Part shown: piece by piece, positions 16,612 to 24,100 of the stretch
How positions within the stretch are numbered: position 1 is the first letter of the stretch
Layout of the letters: each line of letters opens with the position of its first letter
NCBI GenBank assembly: GCA_002316805.1
Contig: DCEF01000024.1
Coordinates: 53,917 to 117,916 of the forward strand
Length of the DNA: 64,000 bases
Origin: Ruminococcaceae bacterium UBA1036
GTDB taxonomy: Bacteria > Bacillota > Clostridia > Oscillospirales > Acutalibacteraceae
Reading direction: 5' to 3'
Translations under genes and position numbers: made by a program
Notes under the pieces: generated by a model
Told to the model about the DNA's origin: nothing
The model's database searches: none
Seen by the model: only the letters and a program-made list of their open reading frames with translations

Positions 16612-16837
16612 TGGTACAGTCAGGCAGTTTTTCAGCGTTCGTTTTATTTATCGTAACATTAAAGCGAACAGAGTCAGCCGCCTCTTTGTCATGTGTTTCG
16701 GTCAAGACATATTTGTGTGACAGGTAGTCAAGAAGCTCCTGACCGGATTCCCTGTTTGGAGTAAGAAAATCTTTATACTTATGCCAAACAGATTTCCATT
16801 CTTCGAACATCTCAGGGGTTGGCTCCTGTGTTAACAC
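16612..16837 (-). pseudogene. Truncated hypothetical protein fused to the vanY remnant
   Basis: A GTG start at 16837 after AAGGA opens a frame whose first ~75 residues (MLTQEPTPEMFEEWKSVWHK, NRESGQELLDYLSHKY) read as real, charged, helical protein. It then runs out of frame into the vanY remnant near 16612. I do not recognise the family. The sudden change of homology suggests a deletion joined the two genes. Confidence 0.5.
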
Positions 16838-16876
16838 GATGGATTTCCTTCTTTCATAACTATAAAAATCGTTACT

Positions 16877-17197
16877 TCAATTTTCATTGCGTTTTTTCCC
16901 GAAGTGCACAAGTAATGCGCTTATGTTGAGGACAATTGTAACCACAAGAAGCAGGGTGGCAACCAATGCCGTCGCATGGGAAGTATCCAGAAGTGCAGAC
17001 CAATCTTCTATTTTTACCAGATAATCGGTGTAGAAAAACTGCAAACACAGTGCAATCGCGCAGGAACTGAGACTTGTTACTGTAAAGGCGGCATATCTTT
17101 TACTACTGATTTTATTGTGCTGGGCCAGATTAACCACAGGCAATATCCATGCAATCAATCCAAGAACAAGACTTCCCACATTCATCAGTCCTTCCAC
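16877..17197 (-). CDS. Small integral membrane protein, unknown function
   Basis: 106 residues with three hydrophobic helices at about residues 5-25, 38-56 and 74-97, and a basic C-terminus (HFGKKRNEN). The upstream sequence on the minus strand contains GGAGGCAGC before the start; residues MEGLMNVGSL or MNVGSLVLG could both be starts. No enzymatic motif is visible. It sits in the accessory island, divergent from the PadR gene with about 256 bases between. It looks intact, unlike its neighbours. Confidence 0.6.
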   Translation of the reverse strand: MEGLMNVGSLVLGLIAWILPVVNLAQHNKISSKRYAAFTVTSLSSCAIALCLQFFYTDYLVKIEDWSALLDTSHATALVATLLLVVTIVLNISALLVHFGKKRNEN

Positions 17198-17382
17198 AAA
17201 GCTGCCTCCTTACAAAATTGGAAATTTGTTTTTCTGTTGCCGTTATTATACCGCACATACATGGAAATGTCACTGGAGCATTACCGCGTGATCAGTCATC
17301 TGACCAAAACCTGCACATTACTTAGCATATTAAAAATCCTCCTTCACGTTTTAGTTGGAATATATTATCAGAACAAGCTCTA

Positions 17383-17423
17383 TTGACATATTAACTATCT
17401 TGTAATACTATATAGCTGTAATA
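17383..17423 (+). promoter_or_regulatory. Strong promoter with repeats upstream of padR
   Basis: TTGACA (17383-17388), a 17-base spacer and TACTAT (17406-17411). A direct repeat TGTAATA occurs at 17401-17407 and 17417-17423, overlapping the -10 and start region, a sensible place for an autoregulatory operator. Confidence 0.65.
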
Positions 17424-17453
17424 AGTAATACATAATAGCAAGGGGCGATTGTA

Positions 17454-17780
17454 TTGGAAAATTTAACTGAAATGCTCAAAGGCGTGCTTGAGGGTTGCGT
17501 ACTGGAAATTATAAGCCGAGGGGAAACCTATGGCTATGAAATCACGCGGCGGCTGAATTCTCTCGGTTTCACCGATGTTGTGGATGGAACGGTATATACC
17601 ATTCTGGTTCGGCTTGAAAGAAACAATCTGGTAAATGTTACGAAAAAACATTCCGACATGGGGCCGCCGCGAAAGTTTTTTACGCTTAACGATGCGGGTC
17701 AAGAGGAACTGCAGAATTTCTGGGAAAAATGGGAGTTTGTATCGTCAAAAATCAGTGAGTTAAAGGAGAAAAAAGAATGA
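17454..17780 (+). CDS. PadR family transcriptional regulator
   Basis: 108 residues starting at TTG 17454 after AGGGGCGA. The winged-helix segment is standard PadR: LEGCVLEIISRGETYGYEITRRLNSLGF, then GTVYTILVRLERNNLV, and GPPRKFFTLNDAGQEELQNFW. PadR proteins are dimeric repressors that release DNA on ligand or stress. The stop overlaps the next gene by four bases, and two DUF1048 genes follow, a common PadR-DUF1048 unit. It is probably autoregulated through the repeats at its promoter. The unit appears intact inside the decayed island. Confidence 0.92.
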   Translation: MENLTEMLKGVLEGCVLEIISRGETYGYEITRRLNSLGFTDVVDGTVYTILVRLERNNLVNVTKKHSDMGPPRKFFTLNDAGQEELQNFWEKWEFVSSKISELKEKKE

Positions 17781-18124
17781 ATTTTTGGGATAAAGTCATG
17801 GGCAGCGACATGACACAAGAAATGAAAACCTTTGAATTGCGAGCCCAGAAGCTGCCTGCTGATTATCAAGCGGCATGGAAAGAAATCAAGGCCAATCTTT
17901 GGCCGCACTCAGATTTCACCGGCCGCAGCCTTATGTATATTTTTGATGGTGTGCTTGGCCTATTTGAAGAATCGTCGGCAGAAGGTCAGAGTGTCCAAGA
18001 GGTTTTGGGTGACGATATCAAAGGCTTCTGTTCAGCACTGGTCGGTGAGGAAGGGACAAAATCTTTTCGAGATAAATGGCGCAAACAACTCAATAATAAT
18101 ATTGCTAAGAAATTAGGAAAATAG
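17777..18124 (+). CDS. DUF1048 family protein (first copy)
   Basis: 115 residues matching DUF1048: an N-terminal MNFWDKVMGSDMTQEMK segment, KLPADYQAAWKEI, then GVLGLFEESSAEG and VLGDDIKGFCSAL. It is predicted helical and soluble, with no membrane span or catalytic signature. Translation is coupled to padR by a four-base overlap after GGAGAAAAA. The family's biochemical role is unknown. It shares the pattern of the next gene (KxLPxDYQ, GLFEE, VxGxDVxxFC), so the pair is an old duplication. Confidence 0.88.
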   Translation: MNFWDKVMGSDMTQEMKTFELRAQKLPADYQAAWKEIKANLWPHSDFTGRSLMYIFDGVLGLFEESSAEGQSVQEVLGDDIKGFCSALVGEEGTKSFRDKWRKQLNNNIAKKLGK

Positions 18125-18133
18125 GAGGGCACC

Positions 18134-18490
18134 ATGAGCATACAGGATATCATTAAGGGCAAAAAAGAGTGGCGGGCACACATGGTGCGTGTCAAAGCGC
18201 TCCCACAGGATTATCAGATCGTTTATAAAGAAATTCAAAAATATCTCTTTAAGGTCGGTCCTGTTGAGCTGACCGAAGGTACTGGTTTGCTATCCGGGAT
18301 TGTCGATCTTTTTGAAGAGGGCGCGTCCATGGGGAAAGGCGTGCTCGAAGTGACGGGCAACGACGTGGCGGCTTTCTGCGACGATCTGATCAAAGATTCA
18401 AAAACTTACGCCGACGTTTATCAGAAATCTGTTGATCGAGAAGTTAATAAGGTTATGAAAAAGGTTACGGATAAGACTGAGCAAAACTGA
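18134..18490 (+). CDS. DUF1048 family protein (second copy)
   Basis: 118 residues, paralogous to the preceding gene: ALPQDYQIVYKEIQKYLF, GIVDLFEEGASMGKGVLEVTG, and DVAAFCDDLI. A GGAGGG ribosome site (18122-18127) precedes the ATG and the gap to the first copy is nine bases. Function unknown. The two proteins may form a heterodimer, which is an inference from duplication and tight linkage only. Confidence 0.88.
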   Translation: MSIQDIIKGKKEWRAHMVRVKALPQDYQIVYKEIQKYLFKVGPVELTEGTGLLSGIVDLFEEGASMGKGVLEVTGNDVAAFCDDLIKDSKTYADVYQKSVDREVNKVMKKVTDKTEQN

Positions 18491-18501
18491 AATTTGGCAA
18501 A

Positions 18502-18529
18502 AAGAGAACAGCCCGGAGGCTGCTCTCTT
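18502..18529 (+). terminator. Terminator-like hairpin after the DUF1048 pair
   Basis: Sequence around AAGAGAACAGCC (left) pairs with GGCTGCTCTCTT (right) with a small internal bulge and a CGGA loop. The T-run after it is short. Confidence 0.6.
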
Positions 18530-18582
18530 AAACCAATATGTTAAAATTAATTAAATAAGTTTCTTGCTTCAGTCCTTAGTTC

Positions 18583-19099
18583 TTAAAGAATGGATACTAT
18601 CATTAATAAAAACCCGACGCTTTCCAGAATTAAAAAAACTTTATTTTTCTTTTTACTCCATGTTAACAATAATAATAGAGCTGTTCCAGAAAGTGCAAGG
18701 AGCAAAAAACGCGGCCCACCCGCAACGGTGTGGAACCCCTGTGCCAGCATAAGCATTTCCAGAACACAGAGAAAGAGAGAAACTATTAGCCAACAATGAT
18801 ACAGAAATCCTTCTGGATTAGATGTGATTCGACTTCCAAAATCGTATTTTCCGCTCATACCAGTGAAAACCCATTTCAAGGCCAGCAGTGCAACAGCATC
18901 TACAAGTGGTATTTCTAATAAAGTCCATTTTGTTCCCCAACTGTCAACTGCCAAGCGCCGTTCCAGTGCGTCGCAATTGTCTGCGGCAAAAATGGCAAGC
19001 AAATTAGCGCCACAAATACCATGAAAAAGAATACCAACCAGAATTTAGCGTATTGCCGAATGCCTTTTTTAAGATCAAAAGTTATGGTAGCACCTTCTT
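18583..19099 (-). pseudogene. DUF1648/SdpI-like membrane protein, frameshifted
   Basis: The 139-residue open frame (18583-19002) has four to five hydrophobic helices and contains VDSWGTKWTLL, the hallmark after the DUF1648 loop of SdpI-type proteins. The start of the protein lies upstream in another frame: a first helix (FWLVFFFMVFVALICL) followed by LPQTIATHWNGAW, exactly the DUF1648 motif. The two frames meet near 18950, so a one-base indel broke the gene. The codon where an ATG is expected (about 19099) reads ATA after GAAGGTG. SdpI homologues give immunity or act as sensors; this copy is probably dead. Confidence 0.7.
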
Positions 19100-19180
19100 T
19101 GTAAATACTGGAATTATGCTTCCTAATATTATAAATAAGTGAAGAAATAATAAAAGTTAAAAATTGTTTTGCTCTATTAT

Positions 19181-19765
19181 TTATTCCTTTAGACGACTTT
19201 CTTCTCCAAAGTCCGGGAACAGGTCAAGCGTGGCATATTCCTCATTGCTCATGTTCCGGAGCTTTCCCAGCGCGAAATCCATCAGGGCCAGAAGCTCCGT
19301 CTCCTGCGTGCCGAGATAACCGCGCATCTGCGTCAGCTCCGCGACGGTGGTATTCTTTCCGTTGTCGATGATGCCGTCGATCATGTCGTAATCGTCCTCC
19401 ACCGGCATTTCCGCGCTTTTAAGGTAATTTCCGGGTTGCAGAAAGGCCGGAATCTCCTGAAAACCGAAGCTATCCACATAGTGACAGGATACAACGCCGT
19501 TCTGCTTTAAAGCAACAATGTCGCTGACGAACAAGCTCGGCCTGTGATAATCGGTGGGATGCTCGTTGTTGAACCCGGCTACAAGGGTAGCGTCCAGTTT
19601 CTGCATGTAGATGAGCATCGTGTTGTTGACGGAATAGCGGTGGAACCGGGACATGGTGCGGAGATACTGCGCGTATCAGTCGCTCAAAAACAGGTCTTTG
19701 ATGCCTTGCTCGATGCTGTCGGTAATTTCTTTGAGCTTTTCCTTGCTTTTGATGTTTTCAGCCAT
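19181..19765 (-). pseudogene. ArdC-like N-terminus joined to a YodL-type C-terminus (conjugative element remnant)
   Basis: Starting at ATG 19765 after GGAAGGAG, the frame reads like the opening of large conjugative-element proteins with an ArdC-type N-terminal domain (EKLKEITDSIEQGIKDLFLSD), hits an in-frame TGA near 19675, then continues RYSVNNTMLIYMQK, a signature of that domain. After VAGFNNEH homology changes to the C-terminal piece of another element protein family (SLFVSDIVALKQNG, CHYVDSFGFQEIPAF, EDDYDMIDGIIDNG). It thus looks like an internal deletion plus a stop codon. No function is expected. Confidence 0.65.
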
Positions 19766-19850
19766 GTTAATCTCCTTCCTCAAAATAAATTTTCGTATTG
19801 TATTATGGTAATAATGATTTTGATTTTATAAATAAGGGGGCTAAAATTAT

Positions 19851-20313
19851 ATGGGAATTGTAAATCCGGCAACTAACAAATATCAGAAAATGCATTGACG
19901 CCTGCAACAAGTGTGCACAGGCATGCATTGGATGCATGGGTATGTGCCTTAATGAGCCGGACGTCAGCGCGAGAAAAAAGTGTATTTCTACCCTACATGA
20001 ATGTGCATGTGCTTGCAAAGAAGCGTCGTCATTCATGTCGATGGATGCCGTGCATGCGGCGGATCTATGCAAGTTGTGCGAAACGCAGAATAAAATTCAG
20101 CGCTATCTGGAGAACGGGGCCAAAGCCATAACCTGTCGGACTGGTACGAGCCTACCGAAAAAGAACGTGTTGGACGATACCTTTAAAACACGCACAGCAG
20201 AATGTATTTCAACGGTTCAGACCAACGCGGGTTATAACCCTGATGCGAAATGTCCGCTGCTTTTGCAGTATCTTCTCAGCACGCTGGGTGAAAATGAACT
20301 GCCGATCATTTAG
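19851..20313 (+). pseudogene. Cysteine-rich DUF326-like protein fused to a primase-like fragment
   Basis: ATG 19851 opens MGIVNPATNKYQ and stops at a TGA. One base out of frame the protein resumes as NIRKCIDACNKCAQACIGC and CISTLHECACACKEASSFMS, the cysteine pattern of DUF326 four-helix copper-binding proteins, so a single-base frameshift lies near 19885. After LCKLCE (about 20090) the cysteine pattern ends and the frame continues into sequence containing NAGYNPDAKCPLLLQYLLS, similar to D5/phage-type primase-helicase proteins, ending at TAG 20311-20313. Two unrelated fragments appear joined by deletion. The primase part is a tentative call. Confidence 0.55.
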
Positions 20314-20316
20314 GAA

Positions 20317-20598
20317 ATGCTCGGCTGCTGTTCTTCTGGAACGATATTCCCCAAAATTATGGCGACTGCTCCGACGGCTTTTACAGCCGAGCTTGGGTTT
20401 CTCGCAAAGCACCCGACGACTGGAAACACCATGCCATTGCCATATGTTGCCATGAGCCAGTCCTTCATGAAACAGGCCAATAATATCTGGTACCAGATTT
20501 ATAAGGTGGTCAGTGAAAACTGCGCGACGGAATTTAAAGGCAGCACTCCGCATAATGACCTGATGGAACGTCTGCTTTCGTCCAAGAGGAGCGGCTGA
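20317..20598 (+). pseudogene. Phage-like gene fragment
   Basis: A 93-residue open frame directly after the previous stop. Its middle and end (AELGFLAKHPTTG, QSFMKQANNIWYQIY, NDLMERLLSSKRSG) read like genuine protein of phage or element origin, possibly terminase-related, while the beginning (MLGCCSSGTIFP) does not. I cannot name the family firmly. Its neighbours are all broken, so it is treated as a remnant. Confidence 0.4.
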
Positions 20599-20757
20599 TG
20601 AACTATACGAAAATCAATATTTTTATAAAATCCTTGAAGAAATATTAAGACCGGTTGTCAAAGCAGCAATTAAAAACATTACGAAATCAGGCCCTTTCCG
20701 GTGATCTTACCGGGGCGAAAAAGGGCTCGATCAAATTATTGAGAAGGGAGCAATCGT
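20598..20757 (+). pseudogene. Small phage-type gene with in-frame stop
   Basis: ATG 20598 opens 16 codons to a TAA, and the same frame continues DRLSKQQLKTLRNQALSGDL and TGAKKG, a pattern seen in short phage proteins encoded next to ParB-type methylases. The stop suggests decay. Low certainty. Confidence 0.3.
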
Positions 20758-20758
20758 A

Positions 20759-21137
20759 TGGAAATACACAAAATCTCGGTTGCACAGCTTAAGGCAGCGG
20801 AGCACAATCCCGCAAGGATTTGAAACCCGGCGACCAGGAATATGAAAAGCTCAAACGCTTCATCGAAGGATTCGGCTATGTGGAGCCGGTGAATCTGGTG
20901 GCCTACCCAATTTTGAATTACAGCATGAGCAATTGCATCGTACTCGACCCGTTCGGTGGGAACGGCTCCACGCTGATTGCCTGTGAGCAGGCTAACCGCA
21001 TCTGCCATACCATTGAGTTGGATGAAAAATACTGCAATGTGATTGTGAAACGGTACATCGAATTGAAGCAATCTGACACAGATGTGTTCCTGCTGAAAAA
21101 CGGCAGTAAAATGAAATATTCAGACCTTTTTGAATAA
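20759..21137 (+). pseudogene. ParB-domain DNA methyltransferase remnant with internal deletion
   Basis: ATG 20759 after AAGGGAG reads MEIHKISVAQLKAAEHNP, then a one-base frameshift near 20815 leads to KDLKPGDQEYEKLKRF and GYVEPV, the usual start of phage ParB/Srx-domain methylases. The central part is missing. From about 20890 the sequence is the methylase C-terminus: MSNCIVLDPFGGNGSTLIACEQ (SAM-binding loop DPFGGNGST) and DEKYCNVIVKRYIEL. The full protein would be about 400 residues; only about 125 remain. It probably came from a prophage or plasmid. Confidence 0.75.
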
Positions 21138-21149
21138 AGGGTAGGTTAA

Positions 21150-21917
21150 TTACTGATAGGAAATTCCATGTGCTTGCAGATTTAATATCATTTTATCAAG
21201 CCTTTTTCTAAAGAAGCTGTTAAACCATTTCTTGTCCGCAAAATGTGCGACGAGCCATGGGCTTACAAAGTAATAGGCTCTAATAAACGCCCTGCCAAAG
21301 AAATGAGTTGATAAGACATTGTCACGATATCTTCGAAGGATCATTACTTGTGAACAATCATAAGACCCATATACGGCAGTAGCAATATAGCATCCTTCCT
21401 TTTTGCCTTTGATAACTTTTTTCGAGTCTGTTTTCTTGTTCTTACTGTGTGCAATTCTTACCGGGTTTTTAGATTCATCGATTCCAGATGATATTCGCTT
21501 GCTTATGTATTCCGGGTTGATTCCGTAGGACGTCCAAAGTGTAATGAGCGGAATTCCTGCTTCTTCACAAATTGCCTTGACCTTTTGGTCTCTTTCCTTA
21601 CGGTCAGGGGCTTTATGTGTATCGTCATTAATTTCAATCAAGACAGTAGGTTTATATGCCATATCAAAAACACAGGCATCGATATTTCGATACAGCTCGT
21701 TTTGAAATTTAAAATTATCTGTTCTGTAAATAATGCTTGCCAAATTGACCTGCGGCTGCAAGAAATATCCAGCAGGCAAAACTTTCTTTATCGCTGTAAA
21801 ATAGGCTCTCTCTGTTTCTGTAATTAAAGACTCTTTCAGCTCATACAGGAAAGGGCCTTCTGACAAATTCTTGCTGCTTAGTGTGGTGCCTTTATCAGTC
21901 TGATTATTATCTTGCAT
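21150..21917 (-). CDS. DUF2726 nuclease-like protein with CFI-box C-terminal domain
   Basis: 255 residues, intact, with a GGGGGGA ribosome site before the ATG. Residues about 30-135 match DUF2726, a restriction-endonuclease-like fold; NIDACVFDMA and VLIEINDDTH supply the acidic residues of the putative active site. After a basic linker (SKNKKTDSKKVIKGKK) comes GCYIATAVYGSYDC, then LRRYRDN, GRAFIRAYYFVSPWLV and KLDKMI, the CFI-box C-terminal domain. The link between nuclease-like fold and this tail is known from other Firmicutes, but the role is not. It is one of the few intact genes in the island, facing the methylase remnant. Confidence 0.8.
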   Translation of the reverse strand: MQDNNQTDKGTTLSSKNLSEGPFLYELKESLITETERAYFTAIKKVLPAGYFLQPQVNLASIIYRTDNFKFQNELYRNIDACVFDMAYKPTVLIEINDDTHKAPDRKERDQKVKAICEEAGIPLITLWTSYGINPEYISKRISSGIDESKNPVRIAHSKNKKTDSKKVIKGKKEGCYIATAVYGSYDCSQVMILRRYRDNVLSTHFFGRAFIRAYYFVSPWLVAHFADKKWFNSFFRKRLDKMILNLQAHGISYQ

Positions 21918-22174
21918 TTTCCGTCCCCCCGCATTCCTTAATATTATGCAGTATTATACCATAACAGAAAAATAAAGTCCAATTATTTCCAAACACTTTG
22001 TCGAAAAAGCAATTGCAATATTCTACTTGCTATTTCATACCTTTTGAGGCATGTATACGACTACCAAAAACAAAGATGGTTATGAAAACGGCAAGTACAA
22101 AAATTCAGTTTTCACTCAAGGTAACAGGGCAGGAATGGAAATCAATCGCGGCTATGATCAGTGAAGTAATCGGT
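21918..22174. other. Region without a recognisable gene
   Basis: This 257-base stretch between the DUF2726 gene and the transposase remnant holds the presumed minus-strand promoter of the former (AT-rich, 21940-21990). A plus-strand open frame from 21998 reads as meaningless sequence until it enters transposase homology near 22181. Confidence 0.4.
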
Positions 22175-22396
22175 TATATGGGCTTTGTGTATTTCACAAG
22201 CGTTATGGATCTTTACTCCAGAAAAGATTATTGCATGGACGCTTTCGCGTACGATGGAAGTCAAATATAATGCAGAGAAGTTATTCGAAAAAATCTTATC
22301 CGTATGATAATGCATGCATAGAAGCTTTTCATGCTGTAATAAAAAGAGAATGGCTGAACCGCTTTAAAATCTACGATTATAATCAGGTGGTTTAGG
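22175..22396 (+). pseudogene. IS3-family transposase (OrfB) remnant
   Basis: GFVYFTSVMDLYSRK (from 22181) is the integrase-core strand with the first catalytic aspartate region of IS3-family OrfB. A frameshift near 22225 leads to IIAWTLSRTMEVKYNA. Further on, in another frame, SYPYDNACIEAFHAVIKREW and NRFKIYDYNQVV give the motif with the catalytic glutamate. The ends and the rest of the gene are absent and I see no terminal inverted repeats. It marks past transposition next to spmB. Confidence 0.8.
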
Positions 22397-22473
22397 CAAG
22401 CCTTAGCACTCCAAAAATCGCCTTTAATTCAGTTGGCATTAGGTAACTTCATTATGGTATTTGAACGCTGATT

Positions 22474-22998
22474 TTAATCGCCAAAAAAAAGATGTACGGT
22501 AAGCGCTGAAAGAATACATGCTGTCAAATCTCCAGCAACCGCAGACGGAATAGTATGGCGAGTCTTTTTAATGCCTACAGAACCATAATATACAGCTACG
22601 GCGTAAAAAGTAGTTTCAGTTGAACCTGCCATTACTGATGCTACACGCCCTGCAAAGCTGTCTGGGCCGCAATTTTTGTATATCTGTGCAAGCACGGCAG
22701 TAGAACCGCTGCCTGAAACTGGCTTAATAAGGGCGAGCGGTATGACCTGATGAGGGAGGCCAAGCAAATGTGCAGCAGGAGCAAAAAATGATGATAGAAG
22801 GTCGAGTGCGCCTGAGGCATTCAGCATGGTGACAGCCATAATCAGTCCAACTAATGTGGGGAGAATCGAAATGGAGGACTCAAGACCTTCCCTCGCACCT
22901 GTCAAGAAAGTGTCAAAGACCGGTACGCTGCGCAGAAATCCAAACAGCACAATGCACAGCATGACGGCTGGAACGACATATGAACTGAAATCAGCCAT
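22474..22998 (-). CDS. spmB: Spore maturation protein SpmB
   Basis: 174 residues with four to five membrane helices and the nucleoside-recognition (Gate) domain. Family hallmarks are GAREGLESSISILPTLVGL, KPVSGSGSTAVL and AGSTETTFYAVAVYYG. Length equals Bacillus SpmB. SpmA and SpmB work together in the dehydration of the spore core. Its start overlaps the end of spmA by eight bases. Sporulation expression is expected, though no promoter was identified. Confidence 0.95.
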   Translation of the reverse strand: MADFSSYVVPAVMLCIVLFGFLRSVPVFDTFLTGAREGLESSISILPTLVGLIMAVTMLNASGALDLLSSFFAPAAHLLGLPHQVIPLALIKPVSGSGSTAVLAQIYKNCGPDSFAGRVASVMAGSTETTFYAVAVYYGSVGIKKTRHTIPSAVAGDLTACILSALTVHLFFGD

Positions 22999-23578
22999 TG
23001 ATTTTTCTCTCCAGCAGTTTTGCAGATAAAACGCCTACAAGAAGCGCTGCCGCAGATGTTACCCATACGGCTGGCAGAATGTCGAACGGTGTTCTACATC
23101 CGTACTGTGCACGTAGTGTAGCCGTATAGGTAGGTATAATCTGAATGGATGACGCATTTATAATTACAAACATGGCCATGTCGTTGTCTGCCGTGTCAGT
23201 TGGGTTGCACTTTTTTAGCTCTTTCATAGCTGCAATGCCGAGTGGGGTGGCAGCATTGCCAAGGCCGAGTAGATTTGCCGTAATGTTCATGCACATAGCC
23301 TTAACTGCAGGGCCGTTCCTGTCGCAGTGTGGAAACATAAACCTGACAGCAGGCCTGAAAATTTTTGCGAGAATATTTGTTATTCCGCCTTTGTCTGCTA
23401 TCTTCATCAGCCCTGTCCAGGCACACATCATGCCGGTCATGCCTATCACAAGCGTTACAGCGCTCCCGGCACCGCTGAGGACTGCCTGCGAAAGCTGCGG
23501 CATTCTTCCTGTGAAAGCAGCACACAGTATGCTGAAGAAGATTAAAAACGCCCAAATATAATTTAACAGAATGTTCAT
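22991..23578 (-). CDS. spmA: Spore maturation protein SpmA
   Basis: The start at 23578 (MNILLNYIWAFLIFF) follows GTGGAAGAAG and gives 195 residues, the usual SpmA length; an upstream in-frame ATG at 23635 lacks a ribosome site. Membrane helices alternate with the signatures MCAWTGLMKIAD, LLGLGNAATPLGI and IQIIPTYTATLRAQ of the nucleoside-recognition domain. It is the first gene of a two-gene operon with spmB. Confidence 0.95.
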   Translation of the reverse strand: MNILLNYIWAFLIFFSILCAAFTGRMPQLSQAVLSGAGSAVTLVIGMTGMMCAWTGLMKIADKGGITNILAKIFRPAVRFMFPHCDRNGPAVKAMCMNITANLLGLGNAATPLGIAAMKELKKCNPTDTADNDMAMFVIINASSIQIIPTYTATLRAQYGCRTPFDILPAVWVTSAAALLVGVLSAKLLERKING

Positions 23579-23756
23579 CTTCTTCCACAAATAGACTTGT
23601 ATAATATTTATTCGGTGCAGAAATTTTATATTCATTAATTTTAAATTTGTTTTTTAAATTTCTTGCAACTAATTGACAATACTGGAAAAACATACTACAA
23701 TTTATTGTCGGTCGATGTCAATCCATTTATTGTTTTGTGGAAAGGGTGCAGTAGAA

Positions 23757-24017
23757 TTGAAATTTACAGGAATTGTAAGAAAAGTAGACGAACTGGGACG
23801 TATTGTATTGCCTAAAGAGCTGAGAAATACACTCAACATCAATGAAAAAGACCCACTGGAGATTTATGTGGATGAAGACAGTAAAATTGTACTGAAAAAG
23901 TATGAACCCGCATGTATTTTCTGTGGAAGCATGAATGACATTATCAGCTTCAAAGGCCACAATGTATGCAGGGAATGTGCTAAAAAGCTTGAAAAAGCTT
24001 TTAATGAGCAGGAGTGA
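23757..24017 (+). CDS. AbrB/SpoVT-like transition regulator with a C-terminal zinc-ribbon-like motif
   Basis: A TTG start at 23757, nine bases after AAGGGTG, gives 86 residues and the standard AbrB opening (FTGIVRKVDELGRIVLPKEL). The swapped-hairpin DNA-binding domain occupies about residues 1-50 (LEIYVDEDSKIVLKKY). The tail contains CIFCGS and CRECAKK, two CxxC pairs that could bind zinc. Dimeric AbrB proteins control transition-state and sporulation genes. It is divergent from spmA-spmB and followed by a very strong bidirectional terminator. Confidence 0.88.
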   Translation: MKFTGIVRKVDELGRIVLPKELRNTLNINEKDPLEIYVDEDSKIVLKKYEPACIFCGSMNDIISFKGHNVCRECAKKLEKAFNEQE

Positions 24018-24046
24018 TTTTTTCTGCTTGCTGAATTCCTTACATC

Positions 24047-24090
24047 AAAGAAAGGGCGTGCTCCGTTGTTTTGGAGCACGCCCTTTCTTT
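24047..24090. terminator. Bidirectional terminator between the AbrB-like gene and the aminotransferase
   Basis: A perfect 18-base stem (24047-24064 with 24073-24090) around an 8-base loop, with AAAG..CTTT at the base, suits termination from both convergent genes. Confidence 0.92.
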
Positions 24091-24100
24091 CTGACAAAAA

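Noticed and set aside
14767..16720. Several plus-strand open frames over the van region
   Set aside because: They are shadows of the minus-strand pseudogenes and show no protein-like composition.
21998..22270. 90-residue frame as a separate gene
   Set aside because: Only its end has homology, to IS3 transposase, and the start is unlike any protein I know.
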